DNA of 64,000 nt from CBDANO01 sp965197665. GTDB lineage: Bacteria; Chloroflexota; Dehalococcoidia; Lucifugimonadales; UBA3495. Location: contig CBDANO010000001.1 in NCBI GenBank assembly GCA_965197665.1, forward strand, positions 62,001 to 126,000, read 5' to 3'. The notes beneath the pieces were generated by a model, which saw nothing but the letters and a program-made list of their open reading frames with translations, ran no database searches and had not been told where the DNA came from. Below, piece by piece: positions 7,015 to 16,237 of this stretch. The number at the start of each line of letters is the position of its first letter. Positions within the stretch are counted from its first letter, which is position 1. The position numbers were made by a program, and so were the translations under genes.

Positions 7015-8145
7015 ATGAAAGAGCTTCTGGATTACGCCAGAGACCACACCGATGAGATCGTGGACACTCTGCGGCAAGTAGTGGAACTGGAGTCCTTCAG
7101 CGCCGACAAGTCCTCGGTCGACGCTCTTGGTTCCTATATCAAGGGCCGGCTCGAGTCCCTTGACGCCAAGGTGCGGGCAGCGCCTCAGTCCGAGTTCGGA
7201 GACCATTTGCTGGCCGACTGGGGCGAAGGCCCAGGGCAGGTCTTGATCCTTTGTCACATGGACACCGTTTGGCCCCAGGGCACCATCCAGGAAAAGCCCT
7301 TCCGGATTGAAGACGGCTTAGCCTACGGTCCGGGAATCCTGGACATGAAATCGGGCGTCACCATCGCCCTGCACGCCCTAAAGGCTATCCAATCTGCCGG
7401 GCTTTCCCCCCCGAAGCGGGTGCGGCTGTTGTTCAACTCCGACGAAGAGGTGGGCAGCCCCACCTCTCGCAGTCTCATCGAAGAGGAAGCGAAGAAAAGC
7501 GAATACGTCTTGGTGTTGGAGCCGGCCGCAGGTAGCAGCGGGGCGTTGAAGATCGGGCGCAAGGGAGTGGCCATGTTCCAGGTGAAAGTGACCGGGCGGG
7601 CCGCCCACGCGGGCAATGAACCCGAAAAGGGCATCAGCGCCACCGAGGAGTTGGCCCACCAGGTCATCCACCTGCATAGTCTTACCGACCTGGAGATAGG
7701 CACAACCGTAAACGTGGGGGTAATGAACGGCGGCACGGTGCGGAACCAGATTGCGCCCTACGCCGAGGCTCTGGTGGACGTCAGGGTGGCGACTATGTCC
7801 GAGGCCGACCGGGTAATCAACGAGATTCTGGGCTTCCGGCCGTCGCTGCCGGGGGCCGCCGTTGAGATAACCGGGGGTCTGAACCGTCCGCCCATGGAAA
7901 AGACCCCGGACACTGCGCGGCTTCTCGACACGGCGCGCGGCTTGGCCCAGCCCCTCGGCATCGACCTGCTAGAAGCCCACGTGGGGGGCGGCTCCGACGG
8001 GCAATTCGCCGCTGCGGTGGGGGCGCCGGTCCTTGACGGTCTCGGCGGCGTGGGGGAGGGGCCTCACGCGGACCATGAGCACGTAATCGTCTCGGCGTTG
8101 GCGGAGCGGGTCGGGTTGATTGCCTCGATGCTGGTGGGTAAATGA
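7015..8145 (+). CDS. M20 family metallopeptidase (carboxypeptidase G2-like)
   Basis: A 376-residue zinc-dependent exopeptidase or amidohydrolase. Metal-binding motifs are LCHMDTVWP, GPGILDMKSG, FNSDEEVGSP (catalytic and ligand Glu pair) and a C-terminal GPHADHEHV. The dimerisation domain lies in the middle (KGVAMFQVKVTGRAAHAG, IGTTVNVGVMNGGTVRN). It resembles the glutamate carboxypeptidase (CPG2) branch, which removes C-terminal glutamate from folates or peptides. It follows the nitrile hydratase alpha gene by 41 bp and may be the end of that operon. It converges with surE, with only 2 bp between the two stops. Confidence 0.9.
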   Translation: MKELLDYARDHTDEIVDTLRQVVELESFSADKSSVDALGSYIKGRLESLDAKVRAAPQSEFGDHLLADWGEGPGQVLILCHMDTVWPQGTIQEKPFRIEDGLAYGPGILDMKSGVTIALHALKAIQSAGLSPPKRVRLLFNSDEEVGSPTSRSLIEEEAKKSEYVLVLEPAAGSSGALKIGRKGVAMFQVKVTGRAAHAGNEPEKGISATEELAHQVIHLHSLTDLEIGTTVNVGVMNGGTVRNQIAPYAEALVDVRVATMSEADRVINEILGFRPSLPGAAVEITGGLNRPPMEKTPDTARLLDTARGLAQPLGIDLLEAHVGGGSDGQFAAAVGAPVLDGLGGVGEGPHADHEHVIVSALAERVGLIASMLVGK

Positions 8146-8147
8146 AG

Positions 8148-8966
8148 TCAGGCTGCGGCCCAGTCCGGAGAACTCAGCGAATCGATGGAAATGCCCGCCA
8201 ATAAGCCCTCGACTTCCGCCGACTGTTCCGCCCGCTCCCAGTTCATTTGCAGGGGCGTTACCGAAATATAGTTGTTCTTCAACGCCCAAATATCGGTGCC
8301 GTCGCCGGGTTCACCGGGTATGGGACGGTTTCGAGATATCCGGTATTGCTTGCCCGGACCGCCGTTTTCCTCGCGTACCGACTCGCCGTAAGAGCGGCGC
8401 CCCAAGCGGGTTACTTTAAGCCCGCCGATCCGGTCCAAGGGCAGGCTGGGCAGGTTTACGTTCAAGAACACGCCGGCAGCGGTGTCACCCATCCGCCGCG
8501 CTATTGCTCCCAACAATCGCCCGGCGGCGTCGAACTGAGGATTGACGACCGCTCCCACGGAGATGGCTATGGTAGGGAAGCCGCGAACGTAACTTTGGAC
8601 CGCCCCTCCCACCGTCCCGGAGACCAACACGTCCCAGCCTAGGTTAGACCCGGCGTTGATTCCGGACACCACCAGGTCCACCCTCCCGACCACGGATTCC
8701 AAGGCCAGTATGCAGCTATCCCCGGGTGTGCCGTCCACCGAATAGGCCGTGATTGGGAAAGGGCCGCCGCCATCGACGTTCAGCGATTGGTCCAACTGCA
8801 CCGGCTCGACCCGAAGGGGGGACCGCAAGGTCAACGCGGCCCCGACCCCGCTCTGCTCGCGGTCGGGGGCGACCACGAATACTTCACCCACTTGGCGGAG
8901 GGCCCGCGCCGCGGCCCAGAGCCCGGTCGCCTGGATGCCGTCGTCATTAATGAGTAGGATTTTCAA
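8148..8966 (-). CDS. surE: 5'-nucleotidase SurE
   Basis: A survival-protein phosphatase that dephosphorylates nucleoside 5'/3'-monophosphates using a divalent metal. I choose the TTG at 8966 because it yields MKILLINDDGIQATG, the conserved SurE N-terminus with the metal-binding Asp pair. Longer starts only add residues overlapping coxM. Further motifs are APDREQSG, VSGINAGSNLGWDVLVSGTVGGA, and the late ISVTPLQMNW. The length (272) is normal. It lies 11 bp downstream of coxM on the same strand and is probably the last gene of that transcript, although its role is unrelated. Confidence 0.92.
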   Translation of the reverse strand: MKILLINDDGIQATGLWAAARALRQVGEVFVVAPDREQSGVGAALTLRSPLRVEPVQLDQSLNVDGGGPFPITAYSVDGTPGDSCILALESVVGRVDLVVSGINAGSNLGWDVLVSGTVGGAVQSYVRGFPTIAISVGAVVNPQFDAAGRLLGAIARRMGDTAAGVFLNVNLPSLPLDRIGGLKVTRLGRRSYGESVREENGGPGKQYRISRNRPIPGEPGDGTDIWALKNNYISVTPLQMNWERAEQSAEVEGLLAGISIDSLSSPDWAAA

Positions 8967-8977
8967 GAAATAAGCCG

Positions 8978-9862
8978 CTAATGGTGAGCCAAGCCCACTG
9001 CGTGGCAAAGGGCGTGCTTGACTTCCACGCCCACCACGGACCGGCGAAAGTCTGCCGACGCGTAGACGTCGCCGCTAACGTTGTCGCCAAGGTCGTTGGA
9101 AATTTGCTGAGAGGCGGCAGTGATTGTTTCCAGGTTCAACTCCCGGCCCACCAAGGCGTTTTCGACCGACCGGGCCCGCAACGGCGCCGGTACTAGGCCG
9201 CCGACTACCACGCTGGCCGAGGCGCAACGGCCCCCTTCGACAGCCACCACGACGGCCGCGCCCACCACCGGGAAGAAAGTGGCCGGGTGCGCCATCTTGG
9301 CATACTCGGCATGTTGGTTCGCGGCCAACCGGGGAATTTCGATAGCCGTCAAGACCTCGTTTTCGGCCAGGGCCGTTTGCAAGATTCCCGTAAAAAAGTC
9401 CGCCGCGGGTACCGTCCTCGATCCTTGTCCGTTCCGGCTTTCCGGTCCCTGAATATTAAAACCGGCGTTCAGCGCCGTCAGCACCGTGGGCCAGTCCGAC
9501 GCCGGGTCGGCGTGGGCGGCGTTGCCCCCGATGGTGCCCCGGTTCCGGACCGCCGGGTCTCCGATGCCCCCCGCCACTTCGGCTAAGATGCCGCAAGCTT
9601 CTTGGGTCTCCGCGGAGGAAGCAATGGCGTGGTGGCTGGTCAACGCTCCAATGCGGACAGCGTCATCGGTAACCTCGATGCCCGTAATCTCGGGGATTCC
9701 GCCGATGTCGATTATCACCGGCGGCCTGGCAAACCTTAGCTTGAGCTGGGGAATTAGACTCTGTCCCCCGGCCAAGACCTTCGCTTCCGGGTTCGCGTTC
9801 AGCAGCTGGGTGGCCTGAGCCACCGAGGTGGCTTTGTGGTACTGGAAATCTGCCGCAAACAT
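8978..9862 (-). CDS. coxM: FAD-binding subunit of molybdenum hydroxylase (CoxM-like)
   Basis: The medium subunit that carries FAD and passes electrons from the iron-sulfur subunit to the acceptor. The 294 residues hold the two FAD-binding signatures of the xanthine oxidase/CO dehydrogenase family: VLAGGQSLIPQLKLR near residue 30 and RNRGTIGGNAAHADPASD near residue 105. The C-terminal CO_deh_flav_C domain ends near VYASADFRRSVVGVEVKHAL. It is the third gene of coxS-coxL-coxM, 22 bp after coxL. The exact substrate depends on CoxL, which here is form II. Confidence 0.9.
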   Translation of the reverse strand: MFAADFQYHKATSVAQATQLLNANPEAKVLAGGQSLIPQLKLRFARPPVIIDIGGIPEITGIEVTDDAVRIGALTSHHAIASSAETQEACGILAEVAGGIGDPAVRNRGTIGGNAAHADPASDWPTVLTALNAGFNIQGPESRNGQGSRTVPAADFFTGILQTALAENEVLTAIEIPRLAANQHAEYAKMAHPATFFPVVGAAVVVAVEGGRCASASVVVGGLVPAPLRARSVENALVGRELNLETITAASQQISNDLGDNVSGDVYASADFRRSVVGVEVKHALCHAVGLAHH

Positions 9863-9884
9863 CGCTTTTCCCTCTATCGCTGCC

Positions 9885-12227
9885 TTATTGCTGGTGAATG
9901 GCCCGCCATACCCGCTCCGGAGTAAGGGGCATCTCCAACCTCGTTACGCCCAAGGGTTTCAAGGCGTCGATCGCCGCGTTGTAGATAGTCACCGTAGAGG
10001 CTATGGTGCCGGTTTCACCAATGCCCTTGACGCCGATGGGGTTGTGGGGCGACGGGGTGACCGTGGACAGGGTTTCCACGTCCGGCACCATGTGGGCCCT
10101 CGGTACGGCGTAGTCAAGCATGGAACCGGTGAGCAACTGTCCATTATCGTCGTAGACCGCCCCTTCCCACAACGCTTGTCCCGCTCCTTGGACCACGCCG
10201 CCGTGTATCTGACCCTCGACGATTACCGGGTTGATCTGAAGGCCGCAATCGTCCACGGCAACGTAACGCTGCAACTGGATGGACCCGTTGTCGGGGTCGA
10301 CTTTCACCACCGCTACGTGGGCCCCAAAGGGGAATGTGAAGTTAGGCGGATCGTAGAAGGAAGTGGCTTCCAGCCCCGGCTCCATTCCTTCGGGCATGTT
10401 CCAAGCCACGTTGGCCATTAGAGCGATTTCCTGGATGCTCTTGGCTTGGTCGGGAGACCCGCGCACGAAGAATTTGCCGTCTTCATATTGGATGTCTTCT
10501 TCGGCGGCCTCCAACAAATGGGCGGCCAAGGTCTGGGCCTTGTCTTTAATCTTGCGGGAGGCTAGGGCTACGGCCGCGCCTCCCACTACGGTGGTCCGGC
10601 TGCCGTAGGTCCCCCACCCCATAGGCGTATTGTCCGTATCTCCGTGGACTACCTCGATGTCCTCAACCGGAACGCCCAACTCGTCCGACAAGATCTGGGC
10701 GAAGGTAGTCTCCTCTCCCTGGCCGTGGGGCGAGGTCCCAACGAAAACGTTTACTTTGCCGGTGGTGTAGAAGCGCACGACCGCGCTTTCCCATAGGCCA
10801 CCGCCGAAGCCGACGGCGCCGGCCACCTGGGATGGGCCGAGGCCGCAGATTTCGCAGTAGCAAGTGACCCCAATGCCCATGTACTCCTTGCGCTCCCTCA
10901 TCCGGGCTTGTTCTTCCCGCAGTTGTTGATAGCCGACGTGGTCGAGGGCCGCGTCCAAGGCCGCGTGGTAGTCGCCGCTGTCGTAGGTGATCCCCAGGGC
11001 CACGTCATGCCCGTCTTCAAACTTGGAGATCAGATTGCGCCGCCGGACCTCCACCGGGTCCATGCCCAACTCGGCCGCCAGCAAATCGATCATTCGCTCG
11101 ACTAGGAAGGTGGCCTCGGGCCTTCCGGCGCCCCGGTAAGCGTCCACCGGCGTGGTGTTGGTGAAGACGCCGTAAACGTCGCACTTCAAGTTGGGTATGC
11201 TGTACGGGCCGGAGTACATCAGGCCGTGAAGAATGGTGGGTATCCCCGGGGCCGCGGTGGACAGGTAGGCCCCCATGCCGGCGTAGACCACGGAGCGAAG
11301 CCCGGTGACCGCTCCCTCACGGGTCGCCGCTATTTCCACGTGTTCCACGTGGTCCCGGCCATGGATCGAGGACACGTAGTTTTCCGAGCGGGTCTCGGTC
11401 CACTTCACCGGACGGCCCAGCTTCATGGAGCAAAAAACGGCCAGCATTTCCCATGGATAGACCGGTATCTTGCTGCCGAACCCCCCGCCGACCTCCGGGG
11501 CAATGACCCTAATCTTATGCTCTCCCAGGCCCGTAACCACCGAGGTAACGAAGCGGGCAATGTGGGGGTTCTGCGTGGTGTTCCACAGGGTCAACTCTCC
11601 CATGGCCGACGCGTAGCTGGCCAAGGCGGAGCGCGGTTCCATGGCATTGGGGATCAGTCTCTGTTGAATGATAGTATCCCTGACCACCACCTCGGCCGAC
11701 TGGAAAGCGGCGTCAGTGTCCCCGCCGGCCGCCACCCAGTGGAAAGCCTGGTTGTTGGGAGCGTCGTCATGGAGTTGGGGGGCGCCCGTTTGCATCGCCG
11801 CTTCCGGATTCACCGTCACCGGCAGGGCTTCATAATCGACGTTGATTAGCTCCAAGGCGTCCTCGGCCTGGTAGCGGTCTTCCGCCACCACCACCGCTAC
11901 GGCCTCTCCAACGTAGCGCACCACGCCGGTGGCCATAGCTTGGTAAGGCACCTGCTTTACGTCCGATTCGGGTATTATCCAAGCGCAGGGTATCGGGTTG
12001 AGCGCGCCTTCGGTGTCGGCGCCGGTATACACTGCCAGCACCCCGGGGGCCGCCGCCGCCGCGGAAGTGTCGATGCTTACGATCCTGGCGTGGGCGTGGG
12101 GGCTGCGCAAAATAGCGGCGTGGACGGTACCGGCTAAAATGATATCGTCGGTATAGGAGGCTTGCCCGGTAATCAGCCGGGGGTCTTCCCTTCTACGGAT
12201 CCCGGAGCCAAAGATTCTGGTCGTCAT
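9885..12227 (-). CDS. coxL: Molybdopterin-binding large subunit, form II CoxL-like
   Basis: A 780-residue catalytic subunit of an aerobic CO dehydrogenase/xanthine dehydrogenase-type molybdenum hydroxylase. It has the N-terminal a/b hammerhead (GQASYTDDI, HAAILRSPHAHARI) followed by the molybdopterin domains (GGGFGSKIPVYPWE, GTSPHGQGEETTFAQI, GIGETGTI). The active-site loop reads AYRGAGR, the form II signature, not the AYxCSFR of proven form I CO dehydrogenases. CO oxidation is therefore not assured, and the enzyme may oxidise other carbonyl or heterocyclic compounds. It starts 3 bp after coxS. No accessory coxD/E/F genes are in the window. Confidence 0.93.
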   Translation of the reverse strand: MTTRIFGSGIRRREDPRLITGQASYTDDIILAGTVHAAILRSPHAHARIVSIDTSAAAAAPGVLAVYTGADTEGALNPIPCAWIIPESDVKQVPYQAMATGVVRYVGEAVAVVVAEDRYQAEDALELINVDYEALPVTVNPEAAMQTGAPQLHDDAPNNQAFHWVAAGGDTDAAFQSAEVVVRDTIIQQRLIPNAMEPRSALASYASAMGELTLWNTTQNPHIARFVTSVVTGLGEHKIRVIAPEVGGGFGSKIPVYPWEMLAVFCSMKLGRPVKWTETRSENYVSSIHGRDHVEHVEIAATREGAVTGLRSVVYAGMGAYLSTAAPGIPTILHGLMYSGPYSIPNLKCDVYGVFTNTTPVDAYRGAGRPEATFLVERMIDLLAAELGMDPVEVRRRNLISKFEDGHDVALGITYDSGDYHAALDAALDHVGYQQLREEQARMRERKEYMGIGVTCYCEICGLGPSQVAGAVGFGGGLWESAVVRFYTTGKVNVFVGTSPHGQGEETTFAQILSDELGVPVEDIEVVHGDTDNTPMGWGTYGSRTTVVGGAAVALASRKIKDKAQTLAAHLLEAAEEDIQYEDGKFFVRGSPDQAKSIQEIALMANVAWNMPEGMEPGLEATSFYDPPNFTFPFGAHVAVVKVDPDNGSIQLQRYVAVDDCGLQINPVIVEGQIHGGVVQGAGQALWEGAVYDDNGQLLTGSMLDYAVPRAHMVPDVETLSTVTPSPHNPIGVKGIGETGTIASTVTIYNAAIDALKPLGVTRLEMPLTPERVWRAIHQQ

Positions 12228-12230
12228 ATC

Positions 12231-12704
12231 TTACCCTCCTGTGGCCTCGGCTGCCGCCAACACCGCCTTGACGATATTGTGATACCCGGTACAGCGACAT
12301 ATATTGCCTTCCAAGCTCTCGCGGACTTGCTCGGCCGTGGGACGCGGGTTGCGCTGGAGCAGTTCAACCGAGGTCATGAGCATCCCGGCGGTGCAGTAAC
12401 CGCACTGAAGGGCATGATTATTCCAGAAAGCTTCCTGGAGGGGATGAAGCTCGCCGCCGTCGGCTAGACCTTCGATGGTAGTGACCTGGGAACCGTCGGC
12501 CTGCACCGCCAAGCAGGTGCAAGATTTAACCGTCGCCCCGTCCATCATCACCACGCAAGCGCCGCACTGGCTGGTATCGCAGCCGATCTTGGTCCCCGTC
12601 AGCCCCAGTTCCTCCCGGAGATAGTGGACCAGAAGCAAGCGGGGGGCGACTTCCGATTGTCTCGGCTGTCCGTTAACGGTCAACTGTATCGGTATCTTTG
12701 CCAT
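12231..12704 (-). CDS. coxS: 2Fe-2S subunit of molybdenum hydroxylase (CoxS-like)
   Basis: A 157-residue electron-transfer subunit with two [2Fe-2S] clusters. The N-terminal plant-type ferredoxin cluster uses Cys42, Cys47, Cys50 and Cys62 (GCDTSQCGACVV, SCTC). The C-terminal helical cluster uses Cys101, Cys104, Cys136 and Cys138 (CGYCTAGM, NICRCTGY). I start at the ATG 12704, preceded by GGAGG; the frame runs open further upstream but that part has no family similarity. It is the first gene of the operon, and a good promoter lies about 65 bp upstream. Confidence 0.93.
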   Translation of the reverse strand: MAKIPIQLTVNGQPRQSEVAPRLLLVHYLREELGLTGTKIGCDTSQCGACVVMMDGATVKSCTCLAVQADGSQVTTIEGLADGGELHPLQEAFWNNHALQCGYCTAGMLMTSVELLQRNPRPTAEQVRESLEGNICRCTGYHNIVKAVLAAAEATGG

Positions 12705-12768
12705 GGCCCCTCCACAGGGTAGATTTGGAACGGCGTTACCGGAACAAATCACGTCTGGAACGCACCGG

Positions 12769-12797
12769 AGTATATACTCGGCGACTAGTGGAGTCAA
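12769..12797 (-). promoter_or_regulatory. Predicted sigma-70-type promoter of coxS-coxL-coxM
   Basis: On the minus strand TTGACT (12797-12792) is separated by 17 bp from TATACT (12774-12769). Transcription would start near 12762, giving a leader of roughly 58 bases that ends in the GGAGG of coxS. Confidence 0.6.
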
Positions 12798-12931
12798 CGA
12801 ATCGGGCCGGTTGCGGGAACGCCCCGGCGGGCCTATGATGCAGTAAAGCCGCCCATGGCCGCAGGCCGGCTCCGAGGACACCTGGCAAGCCGCCTCGGGG
12901 GCGAAGCGGGCCGACGGCCGGAGAATCTATC

Positions 12932-14239
12932 ATGTTTCCTCACACAGTGTTCCCGGATACCGCGGAAGTCACTCCCCAAGGCCGGTTGGTCATCGGGGGA
13001 TGCGACACCCTGGAATTGGCGTCGGAGTACGGCACCCCGGTCTACCTCCTAGACGAAGATACCCTCCGGGATAGGTGCCGGAGCTTCGTTCGAGAGTTTC
13101 AACGGCGCCACCCCGCGTCCCGGGTCAGCTACGCCTGCAAGGCCTACGTCAACCCGGCTTTGGCCCGAATCTTCCACGAAGAGGGCTTGGGACTGGATGT
13201 TGTTTCCGGCGGCGAGTTTGCTATAGCCCGCAGCGTGGACTTTCCCTTAGACCGCGTCTACTTCCATGGAAACAACAAGTCGCCCGCCGAATTGACCGAG
13301 GCGGTGCAGCACGGCATCGGTTACGTAGTAATCGACAGCTTCCACGAGTTGGACCTGCTGGAGGGTGTCGCGTCCGCCGCCGGAAAGATCCAGGACATCC
13401 TCATCCGGGTCTCGCCGGGGGTGGACCCTCACACCCACGTCTACACCACCACCGGGGTCTTGGACTCTAAATTCGGGTTTTCCATCCAGACCGGCCACGC
13501 GGCCCAAGCCGTCCGGCAGGCCCTGGCCGCCAGTCATCTCCGGCTGCGCGGCCTCCACTTTCACCTGGGGTCACCCATATTCGAGTTGGAGCCCTACGGC
13601 GCGGCTACCGACTTGGTGCTGCGGTTCGCCGCCCAGTTCAGGGAAGAGGGCCTCGATCTCCAAGAATTCAGCCCCGGCGGGGGCTTCGCCATTGCTTATA
13701 CCCGGGACCAAAAACCGCCGGAGATCGCGGAATACGCGGAGGCCATCGTTTCCACCATGGCCGGTACCTGCCGGGAACTGGGCATGGCGCCGCCCCGGTT
13801 GGTAGTCGAACCCGGGCGTTCGATCATCGGCCCCGCCGGCGTGGCCCTCTACCGGGTTGGCGCAATCAAAGACATTCCGGGGGTCCGCAAGTACGTTAGC
13901 GTCGACGGCGGCATGGGGGACAACATTCGCCCCGCTTTGTACCAAGCGTCCTACGAAGTCGTGGCGGCGGCGAAGGCGGACCTCGAGGGTGGGGAGACAG
14001 TGACCATCGCCGGCAAGTATTGCGAGTCCGGGGACCTGCTGGCCTCCGACGTAATGCTGCCGGACCTGGCCCCGGGAGACCTGATCGCAGTCCCGGCCGC
14101 GGGGGCCTACTGCCCGTCCATGGCCAGCAACTACAACCTGAATCCGCGGCCCCCGATGGTCCTGGTCAAGGACGGCCGGAGCCGCTTGATCCGGCGGCGG
14201 GAGAGCTATCAGGACCTGATGCTTTGCGACGTGGGGTGA
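12932..14239 (+). CDS. lysA: Diaminopimelate decarboxylase
   Basis: A PLP enzyme catalysing the last step of lysine biosynthesis (meso-diaminopimelate to lysine). The 435 residues show the fold III alanine-racemase-like barrel with Lys70 (YACKAYVNPAL) as PLP Schiff base, GLHFHLGSPI, the phosphate-binding SPGGGFAI, VEPGRSIIGPAG, and the catalytic CESGDLLASD in the C-terminal domain. The ATG at 12932 gives a normal N-terminus. It is divergent from coxS, with 227 bp between them. Confidence 0.95.
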   Translation: MFPHTVFPDTAEVTPQGRLVIGGCDTLELASEYGTPVYLLDEDTLRDRCRSFVREFQRRHPASRVSYACKAYVNPALARIFHEEGLGLDVVSGGEFAIARSVDFPLDRVYFHGNNKSPAELTEAVQHGIGYVVIDSFHELDLLEGVASAAGKIQDILIRVSPGVDPHTHVYTTTGVLDSKFGFSIQTGHAAQAVRQALAASHLRLRGLHFHLGSPIFELEPYGAATDLVLRFAAQFREEGLDLQEFSPGGGFAIAYTRDQKPPEIAEYAEAIVSTMAGTCRELGMAPPRLVVEPGRSIIGPAGVALYRVGAIKDIPGVRKYVSVDGGMGDNIRPALYQASYEVVAAAKADLEGGETVTIAGKYCESGDLLASDVMLPDLAPGDLIAVPAAGAYCPSMASNYNLNPRPPMVLVKDGRSRLIRRRESYQDLMLCDVG

Positions 14240-14276
14240 CCCGCAGTACCCCGGGCCGGACTAGAAATGCAAGAGT

Positions 14277-15299
14277 ATGTGGCAAGTAACCGGGCAAGAC
14301 CACATCCTGCGGCGCCTTGAAGCCAGCCTAGGGCAGGGCGGGCCGGCCCACGCTTACTTGCTGGTTGGGCCTCCCCACGTAGGGAAGATGACCCTTGCCC
14401 TGAACTTGGCCCAGAGCGTCAACTGCCTTCGGGGGCCCGGGGCGCCGTGCGGCGAGTGCGGGCAGTGCGTCCGCATCGCCCGGGGGCTTCACTCCGACGT
14501 TCGAATCGTCTCCGTCAACCGGAGCGGCGCGGCAAGCCAGACCCGGACCGCCATCGGCATCGACGACGTCAAGGAAGTTTCCCGTCAAGTCAACCTCAAA
14601 CCCTTCGAAGGAGCTTGCAGCGTCATCATTTTCGACCACGCCGACTCCATGAGTGAAGAAGCGGCCAACGCCTTGCTGAAAACCCTGGAGGAGCCGCCGC
14701 CCCAAGTGCTGATCATCCTCTTGACGAGCAACGAGGAGGAGCTTTTGTCCACAGTCCGGTCCCGCTGCCAGCGCCTGTCGCTGTTGCCCCTGGCCAAGAC
14801 TGAATTCGAGGCGTACTTGACGGCTGAACATCAAGCCGGCGCCGAGGAAGCCGACCGCCTGGCCCGCTTGTCCCGGGGTTGCTTGGGCTGGGCGGTCAAA
14901 GCCTTGAACGGGGCCGACGGGCTGCTGGAGCGCCGGGCGGAGGAATTGGACCGCCTCGCCGCGGTGTGCCGGTCCGACTTGAAGACGCGGTTCGACTTCG
15001 CCAACGAACTTGCCAACCTGTTCTACCGGGACCGGAACGCGGTCAAAGAGTCCCTTTTCCTCTGGCTCCGTTGGTGGCGGGACCTGCTGTTGATCAAAGA
15101 GGGGGGAGAGGAGTACGTCGGTAATACCGACCGGCTCGACGAGCTAACCCTTCAAGCAACCCGGCTGACCACGGGCCAAATCGTCGCCTTCATCAAGCGT
15201 TTGGGAGAAACCTTGGACGCCCTAGACAAGAACGCCAGCGCTCGGCTGGCGTTGGAAGTCTTGATGCTAGACCTGCCCGCAACCAACACGGATGGGTAG
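14277..15299 (+). CDS. holB: DNA polymerase III subunit delta prime
   Basis: A clamp-loader subunit that helps open and load the beta sliding clamp. The 340 residues include the AAA+ domain with a P-loop-like VGPPHVGKMTLA, a four-Cys zinc module (CLRGPGAPCGECGQC), FDHADSMSEEAANALLKTLEE, and a sensor-like LTSNEEELLSTVRSRCQRL (SRC motif). It follows lysA by 37 bp on the same strand. The C-terminal collar region is poorly conserved, as usual. Confidence 0.88.
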   Translation: MWQVTGQDHILRRLEASLGQGGPAHAYLLVGPPHVGKMTLALNLAQSVNCLRGPGAPCGECGQCVRIARGLHSDVRIVSVNRSGAASQTRTAIGIDDVKEVSRQVNLKPFEGACSVIIFDHADSMSEEAANALLKTLEEPPPQVLIILLTSNEEELLSTVRSRCQRLSLLPLAKTEFEAYLTAEHQAGAEEADRLARLSRGCLGWAVKALNGADGLLERRAEELDRLAAVCRSDLKTRFDFANELANLFYRDRNAVKESLFLWLRWWRDLLLIKEGGEEYVGNTDRLDELTLQATRLTTGQIVAFIKRLGETLDALDKNASARLALEVLMLDLPATNTDG

Positions 15300-15398
15300 C
15301 CTGCGTCGGGGTTGTGGCGGGCCGGCGAGACTATTGCGTAGACACTCCAGCCTCCGCCCTGACAACCATTGCATGCCGGGTTTGCCGCATATCCCCCC

Positions 15399-16019
15399 TC
15401 ACAGGCCGGAGTTCCAGGGTATGTAGGGACGCCATTCCTCCAGTATCGACCGGTTTTGCAGGATCAAGTAGGGGTTGGGATCGGGGGCCTTGGGCTCCTT
15501 GACCAACTTCATGTTGGCTTCGACGGGGGTGCGCCCCGCTTTACGCAGATTGCACTTGGTACAAGCGGCCACAACGTTATTCCAGCTATGGGACCCTCGC
15601 TGCCTTCTGGGCACGACGTGGTCCAGGGTCAGGTCTTGGGACTTCTTGCCGCAGTACTGGCAGGTAAACCGGTCACGCAGGAAGACCTCTTTCTTAGAGA
15701 GCTTGCGGGGTAAGAAGGGCCTCTTGATCAGGTAGACCAAGCGAATAATCGACGGGGCTTCGATCACGGCGTCGACGGTCCGCAGCTGTCCGCGATGATT
15801 TTCCAGCAGTTCCGCTTTGCCTTTGCCCAACAGGATTATAGCCCGCCGGACAGTACAAACGTTGATGGGGACGTAGTTTAGGTTGAGAACCAATACCGGC
15901 GCCCTGGTCAACCAAGCCCTGGGCGCGGCGGCGTCATCCCCGGGGGCGGGCTGCTCCGGCGGATGTATCCGGTGGGAACTACGCTGCGCATTATCGACGG
16001 CCGGCACCAATGCCTCCAT
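15399..16019 (-). CDS. HNH endonuclease
   Basis: About 206 residues. The C-terminal HNH domain has a CxxC zinc knuckle (FTCQYCGKKSQDLTLDHVVPR), the WNNVVAACTKCNLRK half-site and the R/K-rich linker RRQRGSHSW. The N-terminal half (VLVLNLNYVPINVCTVRRAIILLGKGKAELL) matches the widespread chromosomal HNH family found in Actinobacteria and Chloroflexota. It is not a restriction-linked enzyme as far as context shows. The start is uncertain: I use ATG 16019; a TTG at 16049 would add 10 residues. A TATAAT lies at 16154-16159 on the minus strand, which fits a promoter. Confidence 0.85.
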   Translation of the reverse strand: MEALVPAVDNAQRSSHRIHPPEQPAPGDDAAAPRAWLTRAPVLVLNLNYVPINVCTVRRAIILLGKGKAELLENHRGQLRTVDAVIEAPSIIRLVYLIKRPFLPRKLSKKEVFLRDRFTCQYCGKKSQDLTLDHVVPRRQRGSHSWNNVVAACTKCNLRKAGRTPVEANMKLVKEPKAPDPNPYLILQNRSILEEWRPYIPWNSGL

Positions 16020-16237
16020 CCGGCTGACGCGGTGTCCGTTTACCCCCAACCTCTGCCGGCCCCGCTGCGCGCTCCCTATCTTACGCGTCGGCAGTGGTCC
16101 CGGTGTGGCCCCCCATCCCGTCCCGGCGGCCGCATCTCTGGGTCTTGCCGATTATTATAGCAGCACCGAAAAGGGGAATTGCCCGGGTCTATAACGCCTG
16201 ACGATGAAGCAAGAGAATGGGGGAAAGTAGGCCGAAG

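Noticed and set aside
9885..12704. Naming coxL/coxS as proven CO dehydrogenase
   Set aside because: The active-site loop is form II, so CO as substrate is not supported; symbols are used only for family position.
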